Origin: Pedobacter foliorum
Lineage (GTDB): Bacteria > Bacteroidota > Bacteroidia > Sphingobacteriales > Sphingobacteriaceae
Reading direction: 5' to 3'
DNA length: 64,000 bases
Assembly (NCBI RefSeq): GCF_013266735.1
Contig: NZ_JABSNU010000009.1
Coordinates: forward strand, 62,001 to 126,000
In this document: positions 45,538 to 55,252 of the stretch, in pieces
Numbering within the stretch: the stretch's first letter is position 1
How the letters are laid out: each line of letters opens with the position of its first letter
Program-made: the position numbers and the translations under genes
Notes under the pieces: generated by a model
Databases searched by the model: none
What the model saw: the letters and a program-made list of their open reading frames with translations, nothing else
Told to the model about the DNA's origin: nothing

Positions 45538-47433
45538 CTACCAACCATTACTTTGCCATTTAACCCCTGTAATTGCTTGCAGGCGGTTTGCCTCATCGAG
45601 CGGGATAGGTACCCAAAGGAATTTATTTGTATAATTCTTACGCTCATTAATACGAACAGTTCTCCGGCCATAGGTAAAGCTGCCATCCGTAGCTCTTGTG
45701 ATCTCCATCCCAGTTATCCATTTGTCAGTTTTAGAAAGATCACCTGTTGGCAGAGTCCATCTGCGAACGTCGAAATATCTATTTTCTTCCATAGCCAATT
45801 CCACTCTTCGCTCGTTTCTGACCCTAAGTATTAATTGCTCTTTGGACAAACCTGAAGGTATAACAGGCATACCTGCTCTTGCCCTTATTTCGTTAACTGC
45901 AGCAATTGCTTCTGGTAATTTATCTGCCTCGGCGGCAGCCTCTGCAAAGTTTAATATTACCTCTCCAAGGCGAAACATTTTCCAGTTAGCACCACCTACC
46001 GGATTATCGTTTCCTGAATTTGGATGCAAGAATTTTCTCTCGAAATATCCTGTTCTCGTTGCTTTTCTGGTAGAGGCATGAATACCTGTTTGCGGTTCAC
46101 CTACATAAGTAGCAATGATTCTTGTTCTGTTACCCATTGGAGCCGGATAGTTTTCAAATGATTCAGGAGCTTCTGCAAAATTCCAGAATGCTTTTCTTTT
46201 TGATCCATTGTAATAGATAGAAGCATAAAAACGAGGATCTCTGTTTGCATACGGTTTTTTAGGATCATACGTTTTATTTTCAGAATTGTAGTTCGGCTGC
46301 AAATGCTTCTCGTCAAGATATGGGTTTTCCAGATTTAGAACTGGTTTTCCATCAATAGTTTCATAAGCATCCACAAGTTCCTGTGTTGGACAGGTTCCCG
46401 ATTTATATCCATCCTGCGCACCAATACCATCAATATCCCAAATGTTGCCTTGCCCATCGCGACTTTGAAATATTGTTTCATGATCTACACTTGAGGTGTA
46501 GCCCATGTTTTGAGTAAAATACTCATTATAGATGGCAGTTTTTTCGTTCTTATCAGGTCCAAGATATGCATCATCCGAAAGATAGGTTTGTGGATAGTTT
46601 ACTTTATTATAAAGCTCATAGCCATTTTTTCTTAGATTTTCTAAAGATGTTTTGTTTACCTGATAGGCCTCTTCCCAGTAATTTTTTCCTTCATTATATA
46701 ATGGACTGGCGGCAAAAAGAATCATTTTTGATTTAATGGCTTCTGCCATCGCTTTATTTACACGGCCGGCTTGCTGATCTTCAGTTATTCTCCACTGCAA
46801 TTCATCTGTACTGAGAGCTACGTCACAATCTTCCATAATAAACTTAACTACATCATAATAAGTCTCCCTTTTCACTTTCGAAAAATCACCTGAAAAATCG
46901 TATGGTTCACGTTCAATAGGTAATGAAGGACCAAACCATTTTAGTAGTTCTGAGTAATAATAGGCCCTTAAAAGATGAGCCTCAGCTTTCCATCGTTTTC
47001 TATCTCCATCGCTGCTTACTGTTGCATTGTTTATGCGGCTTATAAATATGGTACAATTACGGATAGCGCTCCAATAGCTGGCCCAATAATTTCCATTCCC
47101 GGCATCACCACTTACATTGGTTATTGGATGATTACCTGCAGATGCATTACCATTATACATCCTGCCACTCATCAGCCCTGATTCTGCTTCCGCATCTGTA
47201 TCCCAGGATTCGTCGCTCCAGTTAACGGGTCCTCTTTGCCAAAAAAAGTATCTGGTTCCTTTTACAGGCATATTTGCATAGCAGGTATTCAAAAAAGCTT
47301 TTACCTTTTCGTTATCGGCAAAGATTTCGTCCATGGTGATCTTGCCATCGGGCGCCATATCTAATGCTTTCTTGCACGAACCAAGGAAAAGCATGGAAAG
47401 GGTTACTATTAAAACTATATATTTCTTTTTCAT
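45538..47433 (-). CDS. SusD/RagB-family lipoprotein (pair 1)
   Basis: This 631-residue lipoprotein has a signal ending MLFLGSC (Cys20). Landmarks are MDEIFADNEKVKAFLNTCYANMPVKG, RKRWKAEAHLLRAYYYSELLKWFGP, MFRLGEVILNFAEAAAEADK and ERRVELAMEENRYFDVRRWTLP. It is longer than the second SusD by about 40 residues, with insertions in the middle (residues about 280-330). It lies 18 bases after its SusC and forms the lid of that receptor. Confidence 0.9.
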   Translation of the reverse strand: MKKKYIVLIVTLSMLFLGSCKKALDMAPDGKITMDEIFADNEKVKAFLNTCYANMPVKGTRYFFWQRGPVNWSDESWDTDAEAESGLMSGRMYNGNASAGNHPITNVSGDAGNGNYWASYWSAIRNCTIFISRINNATVSSDGDRKRWKAEAHLLRAYYYSELLKWFGPSLPIEREPYDFSGDFSKVKRETYYDVVKFIMEDCDVALSTDELQWRITEDQQAGRVNKAMAEAIKSKMILFAASPLYNEGKNYWEEAYQVNKTSLENLRKNGYELYNKVNYPQTYLSDDAYLGPDKNEKTAIYNEYFTQNMGYTSSVDHETIFQSRDGQGNIWDIDGIGAQDGYKSGTCPTQELVDAYETIDGKPVLNLENPYLDEKHLQPNYNSENKTYDPKKPYANRDPRFYASIYYNGSKRKAFWNFAEAPESFENYPAPMGNRTRIIATYVGEPQTGIHASTRKATRTGYFERKFLHPNSGNDNPVGGANWKMFRLGEVILNFAEAAAEADKLPEAIAAVNEIRARAGMPVIPSGLSKEQLILRVRNERRVELAMEENRYFDVRRWTLPTGDLSKTDKWITGMEITRATDGSFTYGRRTVRINERKNYTNKFLWVPIPLDEANRLQAITGVKWQSNGW

Positions 47434-47451
47434 AACTTCTTGTATTAGGGA

Positions 47452-50400
47452 TTAGAAAGTAACATTTAAGCCAAAGCTTGCCATTTTGGTTACAGGGTAC
47501 CCAAGAGGATCATTGTTTTCCGGATCCAGGTGGCCCATTTTTAAGTGATCCCAGGTGTAAAGATTTTGTCCGCTAACGTAGACCCTTAATCTTTGAACCC
47601 CTATTTTGCTTAATATTCCCTGAGGAAGCGTATATGCGACCTCAACGTTTCTAAGACGGATAAATGAACGATCCATAATGAAGAAATCATTAGCAGTATG
47701 ATTGGTATTGTTCAATGTACTTAATGCCGGGTAAGTGATCTTATCGCCATTAGCATATCGCTCAGGAGTCCATGCATTTCTATGGTAATCGAAATAGGTA
47801 CCCAGTTTTGTAGTTTCATAAACTCCCTGATCTGCATAATTACTAGAGTATTTGCTTACACCCTGCAAGAAAGCGGTAAATTCAAATCCTTTATAGTTAA
47901 GGCCTAATGTGAAACCATAGGCAACCCTCGGGATGTTGCTGTAGCCAATCGCAACCTGATCTTTATCATTAATTACACCATCGCCATTAGCATCTACATA
48001 CTTAAAATCTCCAACCCTTGGCGTACCAAAGCCATAAGTAGTATGGGAAAGGTAATCGTCCAACTCTTGTTTAGAATTAAAATAGCCATTGCCATTACTA
48101 TAGTCTATTTTATAACCAAGACCTTGACCAAGGGAGTAACCGGTAGAGCGGTATCTGGTTGCATAAGATTCATCGCGGATCTGTTCATCTATAAACTTAA
48201 CCACGTTATGGTTATATCCATAGTTTCCTTTAACCATTAAAGAAAGGTCTTTGGCAAGTGATTTATTGTAGGTTATCTCAACTTCATATCCCTTATTATC
48301 AACCAGTCCCATATTTACTCTTGGAACGTTACCCAACGGAAGACCTTGAAATTCGGGCACAGTATTACGCGAGATCAGGATGTTGCTTCTTTTTTCAATA
48401 AAATAATCGAAGTTGGCAGTTAGGTCTCTGAATAACTGAAGATCTACTCCGTAGTTTTGCTTTGCTGCTACTTCCCAGGTAAGATTTGGATTACCCATCA
48501 ATCCCTGATTGATTCCTCCCCCAAGACTACCAAGCGGCCCACCTCCCACGGTGATGTTACTTTGATATAGAAAACGTGCAGATCCCATTCGATCGTTACC
48601 TACTTTACCATAAGATGCACGGAGTTTAAGATTGGTAATTATCTTGTTGTTTTTTAAAAATTGTTCATTACTAATGACCCACCCAACTGAAGCAGCAGGA
48701 AAAAATCCAAAACGCTTGCTTGGTGCAAATTGTTCTGAACCATTATATCCCATATTAAATTCTGCCAGATAACGATTGTCATAGCCATATGTAGCTCTGG
48801 CAGCCACACCTATCACATTAAAAGGAATCTCACCAGCCGTAGTTTCCCAATAATCACGCTGACCTAATACCATTGCAGTTACGTCATGCTTTTCTGCGAA
48901 TGTGCGGCTATAGTTAACCGAGGCTTGCATGTTAATGTTGTAACGGGAATCTGCTCCTTTAGATAGAGATAGAAGTTGTTCATCCGGACGTTTAGTTGCA
49001 TAGCTTAACTGGTCCGTTTCCGGATTCACAACAGCAAGGTAAAGACGTTCGGTTTTCGCCCCTTGAGTAGCAGTTGTAGATTTAGAATCATAAGAAATCA
49101 TTCCTTTAACACTCAATCCTTTGGTAACGAAACTACCTAAATCCCAATCGAGCCCAAAAGTAGAGTTCAGGTTAGACCTAACTTCGTTGCGGTATCCAAA
49201 CCTGTTCATAATCTCAAAGGCAGAGCGATCAAGATATCCCGGATCTACTATTTGACCGGGTGCTACTCCAAATCCTGCTATGGTTGTTGGTCCGGGAGTA
49301 ATCGGAAGAATAGTTTGAGCCTGATACAACAAATCTCTCATCATCCAGTTTGTATCACCCCCGTACAACCATGCCGAAGGCATATTAACTTGTTCAATAT
49401 AGCTTCCGATATTTAAGAATGACTTTAATGAATTGGTAACTTTATAATCCAGGTTTGCCCTAAAATTAAATCTATCCATCTTTGCTGCAGGGTCATAACC
49501 TAATACTGATTTAGGCTCCGTGTTAAGGTTACCGCCCTGATGAAGATATGCCGCATTTATAAAATAAGAAGCTCTTTCTGTCCCCCCGCTCGCGCTGGTA
49601 TTAATTCTTGTTTGTGGCGAATAACGAGATATAAACTCACGATAATAATCATGATCAGGATACATATATTTTCTTACCGCTGCTTTTTGCGCATAGTCCG
49701 GATCATTAGGATTCAAACCTGCCAATGGATTAAGATATTTATCCATGGTTTCCTGACTAAAAGGAAGTGGTGAGATGTTGTCATTTTGAGAAGCTTCATT
49801 CCTTAGCTTCATATAATCTATTGAGTGTAACCGTTCAGGCTCCCTAGTAAAAGAAGAGTAACTCTGATCGAAATTAACCGACAGCTCCGGCTTACCTTCT
49901 GAACCACGTTTTGTGGTGATCAAAATAACACCATTTGCTCCACGAACACCGAATACTGCTGTTGCAGATGCATCTTTCAAAACTGAAACAGATGCTACCT
50001 CACTAGCGTCAATAGTTCTAATATTATCTCGAGGAACTCCGTCAATAAGGATAAGAGGGCTTTTACTGTTAGTTGTTGCGGCACCGCGCAGATACATAGT
50101 TGCATCATCACGACCTGGTTGGCCACCACCGGACTGAATAGAAGTTAAGCCTGATAATTTACCCGCCAAGGCATTGGCAAGACTCGCAGACGAGCTTTGC
50201 TTAAGTTCCTTAGAAGAAACAGAAGAAACTGCCCCTGTAACCGAAATTTTCTTTTGCTGACCATATCCTACAACTACCACTTCGTCCAATTTCTGATCAG
50301 AATTTACCAGAGTTACATTAATTGTTGATTTTCCATTTACAGCGATTTTCTTCTGAACATATCCTATAAAAGCAAAAATTAATACAGCGTTTGATGGCGC

Positions 50401-50679
50401 TTTAATAGAATAGGCCCCTTTTCCATCAGTTTGGGCACCCACTTTGGATCCCTGAACCATAACTGTAACCCCAGGTAATGGGCCAAGGTCCAGAGAATCC
50501 AATACCTTTCCGGATACAGTTATCTGTTCCTGAGAGAAAGCATTAAGTGAACTACATATTGCCAGTAACAGCAACGGAGTCCAATAGAGCTTTAAGAGTA
50601 GTCTTTTTTTTCTCATAATGAGCATTTTAGAGATGTTTGAATTAGGTTTATTTTGGCTAGGTTTCAGAAGTGTTTTCAT
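47452..50679 (-). CDS. SusC/RagA-type TonB-dependent receptor (pair 1)
   Basis: This 1075-residue receptor contains VSGKVLDSLDLGPLPGVTVMVQGSK (carboxypeptidase-like domain) and EVVVVGYGQQKKISVTGAVSSVSSKEL at the plug start. It also has PLILIDGVPRDN, VFGVRGANGVILITTKRG and a barrel ending SFGLNVTF. No STN domain is present. The ATG overlaps the stop of the preceding GH71/99-like gene by 4 bases (ATGA), suggesting coupled translation. An inner start at MRKKRLLLKLYW would give a shorter signal region, so the first 21 residues are uncertain. It pairs with the SusD downstream. Confidence 0.9.
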   Translation of the reverse strand: MKTLLKPSQNKPNSNISKMLIMRKKRLLLKLYWTPLLLLAICSSLNAFSQEQITVSGKVLDSLDLGPLPGVTVMVQGSKVGAQTDGKGAYSIKAPSNAVLIFAFIGYVQKKIAVNGKSTINVTLVNSDQKLDEVVVVGYGQQKKISVTGAVSSVSSKELKQSSSASLANALAGKLSGLTSIQSGGGQPGRDDATMYLRGAATTNSKSPLILIDGVPRDNIRTIDASEVASVSVLKDASATAVFGVRGANGVILITTKRGSEGKPELSVNFDQSYSSFTREPERLHSIDYMKLRNEASQNDNISPLPFSQETMDKYLNPLAGLNPNDPDYAQKAAVRKYMYPDHDYYREFISRYSPQTRINTSASGGTERASYFINAAYLHQGGNLNTEPKSVLGYDPAAKMDRFNFRANLDYKVTNSLKSFLNIGSYIEQVNMPSAWLYGGDTNWMMRDLLYQAQTILPITPGPTTIAGFGVAPGQIVDPGYLDRSAFEIMNRFGYRNEVRSNLNSTFGLDWDLGSFVTKGLSVKGMISYDSKSTTATQGAKTERLYLAVVNPETDQLSYATKRPDEQLLSLSKGADSRYNINMQASVNYSRTFAEKHDVTAMVLGQRDYWETTAGEIPFNVIGVAARATYGYDNRYLAEFNMGYNGSEQFAPSKRFGFFPAASVGWVISNEQFLKNNKIITNLKLRASYGKVGNDRMGSARFLYQSNITVGGGPLGSLGGGINQGLMGNPNLTWEVAAKQNYGVDLQLFRDLTANFDYFIEKRSNILISRNTVPEFQGLPLGNVPRVNMGLVDNKGYEVEITYNKSLAKDLSLMVKGNYGYNHNVVKFIDEQIRDESYATRYRSTGYSLGQGLGYKIDYSNGNGYFNSKQELDDYLSHTTYGFGTPRVGDFKYVDANGDGVINDKDQVAIGYSNIPRVAYGFTLGLNYKGFEFTAFLQGVSKYSSNYADQGVYETTKLGTYFDYHRNAWTPERYANGDKITYPALSTLNNTNHTANDFFIMDRSFIRLRNVEVAYTLPQGILSKIGVQRLRVYVSGQNLYTWDHLKMGHLDPENNDPLGYPVTKMASFGLNVTF

Positions 50680-52451
50680 TTACTTTGGCTTTCTGTATAT
50701 GGATAATTGAATCTTCCCGATGGCGCCACATCCCCGTTAATCAAGAAATCAATGATATCTCCATCAGTCTGCATATTATCAGACCATTTAAATTCAAAAT
50801 CCAATGTGTTTTTTGTGACTAAGAATGTCCTCGGGATACGAATTTCCAATTGGTTATCTATATACTTATAATCCACCTCTGCAACCTGTTTCCAATTCCA
50901 TCCTCTTACAGATTTTTCTAAAAATGCTTTTTGACCGGGCATTTTTCTATTCACAATCAAATCATATCCCTCCCACCCTGTTTTTTTATCCTTATCGATA
51001 TCTATAAACAAGCGCATCCATGCCGGATCTGTATGATCGGTTAGTTTATTCGCTGTTTCCACATAGAAATAAACATACTTATTGTCTCTTGCTACTTTTG
51101 CTTTTACGATGTCATTTCGCCCGGTTGTATTTGTATAATGTGTTCCTGCAAAGCCATCAGCATCACGATGTACTGTATTGCCCTTGTGAGCCATAAATTC
51201 TGGCTTAACATTTATCCATTCATCAAATTTGCCATCAATACCGATGGTTTTGGCCGCAGACGGTTTTTTTGGAGCAGGCATCCCTTTAAAGCGACGGATG
51301 TTGGCAATTAACTGGTAATAATAATTATCCTGATGTCCTCCCTTCATAGGCTCTATATCCCTGCTATGCTCGGTATCGAACTGATCAGGAAAAGCATTTG
51401 GTTGATCCTGCCATTTTTCATATCTACCCGCTATCCATTCGTTCCAGCCAGTAACAAATACCAATTCTACATTCTGTTTAAGGGCGTGATCCCATTGCTC
51501 CTGAAAATTCAGACCGTACTGATGTGCATCTTTACTTGTGTCCTGTCCATTTTTATCAGTGTAACTTCTGCCAAATGCACCTTTGGCATTCATTGGATTT
51601 AGGCCATTTTCTTTAGTCCAGTTTTGCGAAGTACCAACAGTCATTTGTTCAAAACTTCCATCATTGTTTTTCACGAAACCATGTTGAGGATATATCTCCA
51701 GCCATCCCCAATGATCTTTACGTTCAGGACCTTTATTGTACACCGGCTGTCCAGGACGGAAGGTAAAAAAGTCCCTAATCACTGGATCAATATTATCCGG
51801 GTAAGCCATAATTAAAGGCTTACCTTTCCATTGAAACCACAAATCCTTATAAAGCCCGGGTTTGTACAAATCATTATAAACCTGATCAATAGCACTTTTG
51901 CTATCTTTAGAAGCACCAAAGCCCATCATAAAAGCTATTTGTGGGGTACGGATGCCATTTTTTCTTGCTTCTGAAAACACTTCACAAAGAGCCATGTAAG
52001 CAGGCTTCCATACAAGATCTCCATTGGTACAATCGAACATAATCATATCAACACCCGCATCTGCCAGCATTTCTGCATGTTTCCAAAGCACCCATTTATC
52101 CATATTGATGTAATAACCAAATAGGGGCTCGTTCCAGAAATTCATAATATTTTGAGGCCAGGCAGGATGCTTAAAATCATAAAGCGCATCAGGATGCTTT
52201 TGCAAAAAGGCGGTAGTATTATTAGGTTTTAGCTTAGCCTGTGCATAATGCCATGTCCAATAGAACATCCCGACAAACTTGTCACTTTTCTCTTTACCTA
52301 CTTCACTAAATGTTGGCAATTTTCTGCCTAATGCATCTGTCGCAGGCAGTGCCGCGGTATAATTGGTTAGTGATTTCTGCGGAAAAACATTTGTTACAGC
52401 AGCACACAGCACCAATAAAAGACCAGCACAGGATCTGATATTAAAGCTCAT
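50676..52451 (-). CDS. GH71/99-like exported protein with C-terminal CBM9-like domain (paralogue 3)
   Basis: The third member of the family leads the unit with the two SusC/SusD pairs. The frame is open to 52499, but the signal peptide (MSFNIRSCAGLLLVLCAAVTNVFPQ) begins at 52451, and the promoter's start point near 52505 also favours that ATG. The barrel has GMFYWTWHYAQAKLKP, LADAGVDMIMFDCTN and VTGWNEWIAGRYEK. The CBM9-like tail has IGIDGKFDEWINVKPEF, TTGRNDIVKAKVARDNKYVYFYVET and FKWSDNMQTDGDIIDFLINGDVAPSGRFNY. Its place beside SusC/SusD suggests that it acts at or near the cell surface on the same glycan. The reaction is unknown. Confidence 0.77.
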   Translation of the reverse strand: MSFNIRSCAGLLLVLCAAVTNVFPQKSLTNYTAALPATDALGRKLPTFSEVGKEKSDKFVGMFYWTWHYAQAKLKPNNTTAFLQKHPDALYDFKHPAWPQNIMNFWNEPLFGYYINMDKWVLWKHAEMLADAGVDMIMFDCTNGDLVWKPAYMALCEVFSEARKNGIRTPQIAFMMGFGASKDSKSAIDQVYNDLYKPGLYKDLWFQWKGKPLIMAYPDNIDPVIRDFFTFRPGQPVYNKGPERKDHWGWLEIYPQHGFVKNNDGSFEQMTVGTSQNWTKENGLNPMNAKGAFGRSYTDKNGQDTSKDAHQYGLNFQEQWDHALKQNVELVFVTGWNEWIAGRYEKWQDQPNAFPDQFDTEHSRDIEPMKGGHQDNYYYQLIANIRRFKGMPAPKKPSAAKTIGIDGKFDEWINVKPEFMAHKGNTVHRDADGFAGTHYTNTTGRNDIVKAKVARDNKYVYFYVETANKLTDHTDPAWMRLFIDIDKDKKTGWEGYDLIVNRKMPGQKAFLEKSVRGWNWKQVAEVDYKYIDNQLEIRIPRTFLVTKNTLDFEFKWSDNMQTDGDIIDFLINGDVAPSGRFNYPYTESQSK

Positions 52452-52511
52452 AATAAATCTATATTTGGTTAGGCACAATTGTTTTCGGAGAGAAAACAAT
52501 TAGTTGCTGAT

Positions 52512-52556
52512 CAATACTATTAATAGTTTCATCGAACAGCAACCTGCACTATACTG
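52512..52556 (-). promoter_or_regulatory. PUL regulon promoter/operator, copy 4 (GH71/99-SusCD-SusCD unit)
   Basis: Leftward, CAGTATAGTGCAGGTTGCT (52538-52556) overlaps the -33 TTG (52540-52542). A 20-base spacer leads to TAGTATTG (52512-52519). It differs from copy 3 at one of 19 positions. A partial inverted half, CAGGTT, lies at 52575-52580. Transcription would start near 52505, downstream of a long frame that opens at 52499. Confidence 0.65.
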
Positions 52557-52687
52557 AATGGCATCCTGCACTCACAGGTTCTTAAAGATTAAATTATAAG
52601 CACAGATACGTGCTAAATCCTATTAGGAAGAAAATAAACTATTATAAAAAGAAATACTTTTTTAATATAAATATTCCGTTAATACTA

Positions 52688-54607
52688 TTATTTCTTAACC
52701 GGTAACCATACCTGCATTTCCGATTTACCTCTATTTGCCCAGGAATAATATGGAACAGCAGTAACAAATTCATTTTTAACCCCTTCAGCTTTCACCACAA
52801 CAACACCTCCTAATAGGTCTTTTTGGAAAGATGAGCTGAAAATAGGATTTTTAGGAAGTGAGAGACCTTGCATTTTACTTAAGTTATCAGGTTGCTCAAT
52901 GCAATAAACCAAAGGCCCTCTTTGAAGGGCAACCTTATTATTATTTTCTTTTATGCTATCAATTGCAGCAATTTGACGAACCTCCATTGGTAGATTTAGT
53001 TTTACAACATCTCCCTTTTTCCATTTATTAATAATAACAGCATATCCATCTTTAACAGTGTATTTAGCAGGTTTTCCATTTAAAGTTAAATTGATATTCT
53101 TACTCAATTTATCAGCATACTGATAAGTAGAACCAGGTACAGGCTGATTATTTGCCCAGCCCGGAATGCGAATATGCAGAGGAAAACTTATGTGCACCGA
53201 TGGATCTATAGAGACATTAACCAGACCATCCCATGGGTAATTGGTTTCCTGTTTAATTTTAACACTACCTTTTTTTAAAGGTATAGTGGTGTTACTACCT
53301 ACAAAAAGATTAACCAGAATTGAGTTATCAGAAGAAGCATAAATATAATTACCTAGCGATTCGACTAATCTGGCAATATTTGAAGGGCAACAAGCTGTTC
53401 CGAACCATTCACTGCGACCGTACCCTCCTTTTGATGCCAATGGATTACCGTAGAAAAATCTATCACCGCTAAGTGATAATCCAGCCAAGGCTCCATTGTA
53501 TAAACTTCTTTCCAGCACATCTATGTATTTCGCGTCATTGGTTAATAAGTTCATACGTTCGTTCCACAGAACCATACCAACGGATGCACAAGTCTCACAA
53601 TACGCATTTTCATTTGGGAGATCATAATCCACTGAAAAACCCTCGTTACTCCCAGATGAACCTATGCCGCCAGTGATGTACATATTCCTGTAAACTACAT
53701 CTTCCCATACTGTTTTCATAGATTTCATATACCCGAGATCATTTTTTGCAGCACCTACATCGGCTGCGCCAGTATAAAGATACATGGCTCTTACAGCATG
53801 TCCTTCTATCTGTTTCTGCTCTTTAACAGGCACATCATCCTGACAATATTTCTTTCCCATATGAGGATTAGTCCAAATGGCACCTTTACCGTGGTCATGC
53901 CCACGTTGCTGTAAAAACCAATCGGCCAGATCCAAGTATTTTTCTTTACCTGTTGCTTTGTAGAGTTTTACTAGGGCAAGCTCTATTTCCTGATGTCCGG
54001 TTACCCAATTACGATTCTTAAGTCTAAATGTGTTATCTATATGATCAGCAAAACGGGTAGCGACATCAAGGAGTTTCTTTTTTCCCGTTGTATTATAGTA
54101 TGCTACAGCAGCCTCCATTAAATGCCCGGCACAATAATCTTCGTGCTTTTCCATATCAGTCCACCTTTGATCGAGCCCAGTAAGTGTATAGTAGGTATTT
54201 ACATAACCATCAGGTAACTGCGCCGCAGCTATTTTGTTAATCCAATCGTCAGCTTTTGCTTCTAGCTTCGAGTCAGGATGGTTTTTTAGTGAATAAGCTA
54301 TGGCCTCGAGAGCTTTGTAAACATCAGAGTCATCATAATAAATTCCCTCATGCTTTTCACCCTGCTTACGAGCTACCTTTTCAAAATTTCTGATTCGAGG
54401 TGTTTTAACCTCTGTCTGATCGATACATACGGGAATGGTTACCTCACTTACAGTTTTAATTTTAGGTGCCCAAAAATTATCAGTGATATTAACCTTTGAA
54501 AAATTAACGGATGAGATTTTAGAACTTGATTGCTGAGCGAAAGTCGGCTCAGACAATAAGCCCAGCAAAACACAAAAACCAAAACCACATTTCATTAAAT
54601 TTCTCAT
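52688..54607 (-). CDS. GH127 beta-L-arabinofuranosidase-family enzyme
   Basis: This 639-residue exported enzyme has a signal ending PTFAQ and an (alpha/alpha)6 barrel. The zinc/nucleophile set of GH127 is complete: Glu338 and Cys340 in YCETCASVG, and Cys406-Cys407 in GTACCPSN, one of which is the catalytic cysteine. Known GH127 members remove beta-L-arabinofuranose, and one RG-II enzyme acts on aceric acid, so the sugar is not certain. It lies between promoter copy 4 and the AhpD/TonB operon, with 96 bases to the latter. It has no copy of the regulon element in front and may be read through from the AhpD operon. Confidence 0.87.
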   Translation of the reverse strand: MRNLMKCGFGFCVLLGLLSEPTFAQQSSSKISSVNFSKVNITDNFWAPKIKTVSEVTIPVCIDQTEVKTPRIRNFEKVARKQGEKHEGIYYDDSDVYKALEAIAYSLKNHPDSKLEAKADDWINKIAAAQLPDGYVNTYYTLTGLDQRWTDMEKHEDYCAGHLMEAAVAYYNTTGKKKLLDVATRFADHIDNTFRLKNRNWVTGHQEIELALVKLYKATGKEKYLDLADWFLQQRGHDHGKGAIWTNPHMGKKYCQDDVPVKEQKQIEGHAVRAMYLYTGAADVGAAKNDLGYMKSMKTVWEDVVYRNMYITGGIGSSGSNEGFSVDYDLPNENAYCETCASVGMVLWNERMNLLTNDAKYIDVLERSLYNGALAGLSLSGDRFFYGNPLASKGGYGRSEWFGTACCPSNIARLVESLGNYIYASSDNSILVNLFVGSNTTIPLKKGSVKIKQETNYPWDGLVNVSIDPSVHISFPLHIRIPGWANNQPVPGSTYQYADKLSKNINLTLNGKPAKYTVKDGYAVIINKWKKGDVVKLNLPMEVRQIAAIDSIKENNNKVALQRGPLVYCIEQPDNLSKMQGLSLPKNPIFSSSFQKDLLGGVVVVKAEGVKNEFVTAVPYYSWANRGKSEMQVWLPVKK

Positions 54608-54703
54608 ATTACTTTGATTAAAACAATTAACATCTTCTGCCTTTCGACAAATCGATTAAGTTAAATCTAGTGTTTAAAAGGAAAAGTTTAAGTAAAATGT
54701 TTA

Positions 54704-55246
54704 TTATCTTAAAATAAGATAGCCATCTTCTGCCCGCTGTGGTGCCCGGTTTATGTAAAACTGTCGGTCTAATGGAGCAGTTGTTCCCAAACCGTCAACA
54801 TAACGATTGAACATACAAAATGCCGCTGCAATTAGCACCGTATCATGAATTTCTTTGTCTGTAGCATCTTCTAATTTTGCTACCAAAATTTGCTCCTCAC
54901 TTACCATTTTACCACCTTTTTGTACACTTGCAGCAATAGCAAGCAGACTTTTCATCTTAGATGAAAGGTCTGCTGTATTAAAATCATTTTTAATCTTATC
55001 TATCTGATTGATGTCACAGTTTAAATAATGTCCGGCCAATGCCCCATGTACATTCTGGCAAAAGAAACAATCATTTAGATACGAAACATAAGTTCCTATC
55101 AATTCACGTTCGCCGCGAGACAAAGTGTTATCAACATTTCTTAGTAGCATCTCTGCAAGTGCATTTAAAGGATTAGCCGTTTCAGGACGATACTCCATTA
55201 ATCCCCTGATGCCGGGTAAGTCATTATTTAAATTAATATGTGCCAT
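54704..55246 (-). CDS. AhpD/carboxymuconolactone decarboxylase-family protein (C)
   Basis: This 180-residue cytosolic protein carries the AhpD redox signature E-x11-CxxC-x3-H with Glu48, Cys60, Cys63 and His67 (CFFCQNVH). AhpD proteins use this pair as a thiol peroxidase or as reductant of AhpC. The start MAHINLNNDLPGIRGL matches the two paralogues of this operon. The second half has DKEIHDTVLIAAAFCMFNRYVDGLG, shared by all three. It is the last gene of the TonB-MFS unit, 6 bases after the previous one. Substrate and partner are unknown. Confidence 0.8.
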   Translation of the reverse strand: MAHINLNNDLPGIRGLMEYRPETANPLNALAEMLLRNVDNTLSRGERELIGTYVSYLNDCFFCQNVHGALAGHYLNCDINQIDKIKNDFNTADLSSKMKSLLAIAASVQKGGKMVSEEQILVAKLEDATDKEIHDTVLIAAAFCMFNRYVDGLGTTAPLDRQFYINRAPQRAEDGYLILR

Positions 55247-55252
55247 CTTATT

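Noticed and set aside
45698..46081. 127-codon open frame on the plus strand
   Set aside because: It is an antisense shadow of the SusD C-terminal region; its content is low-complexity Ser/Ala and has no start context.
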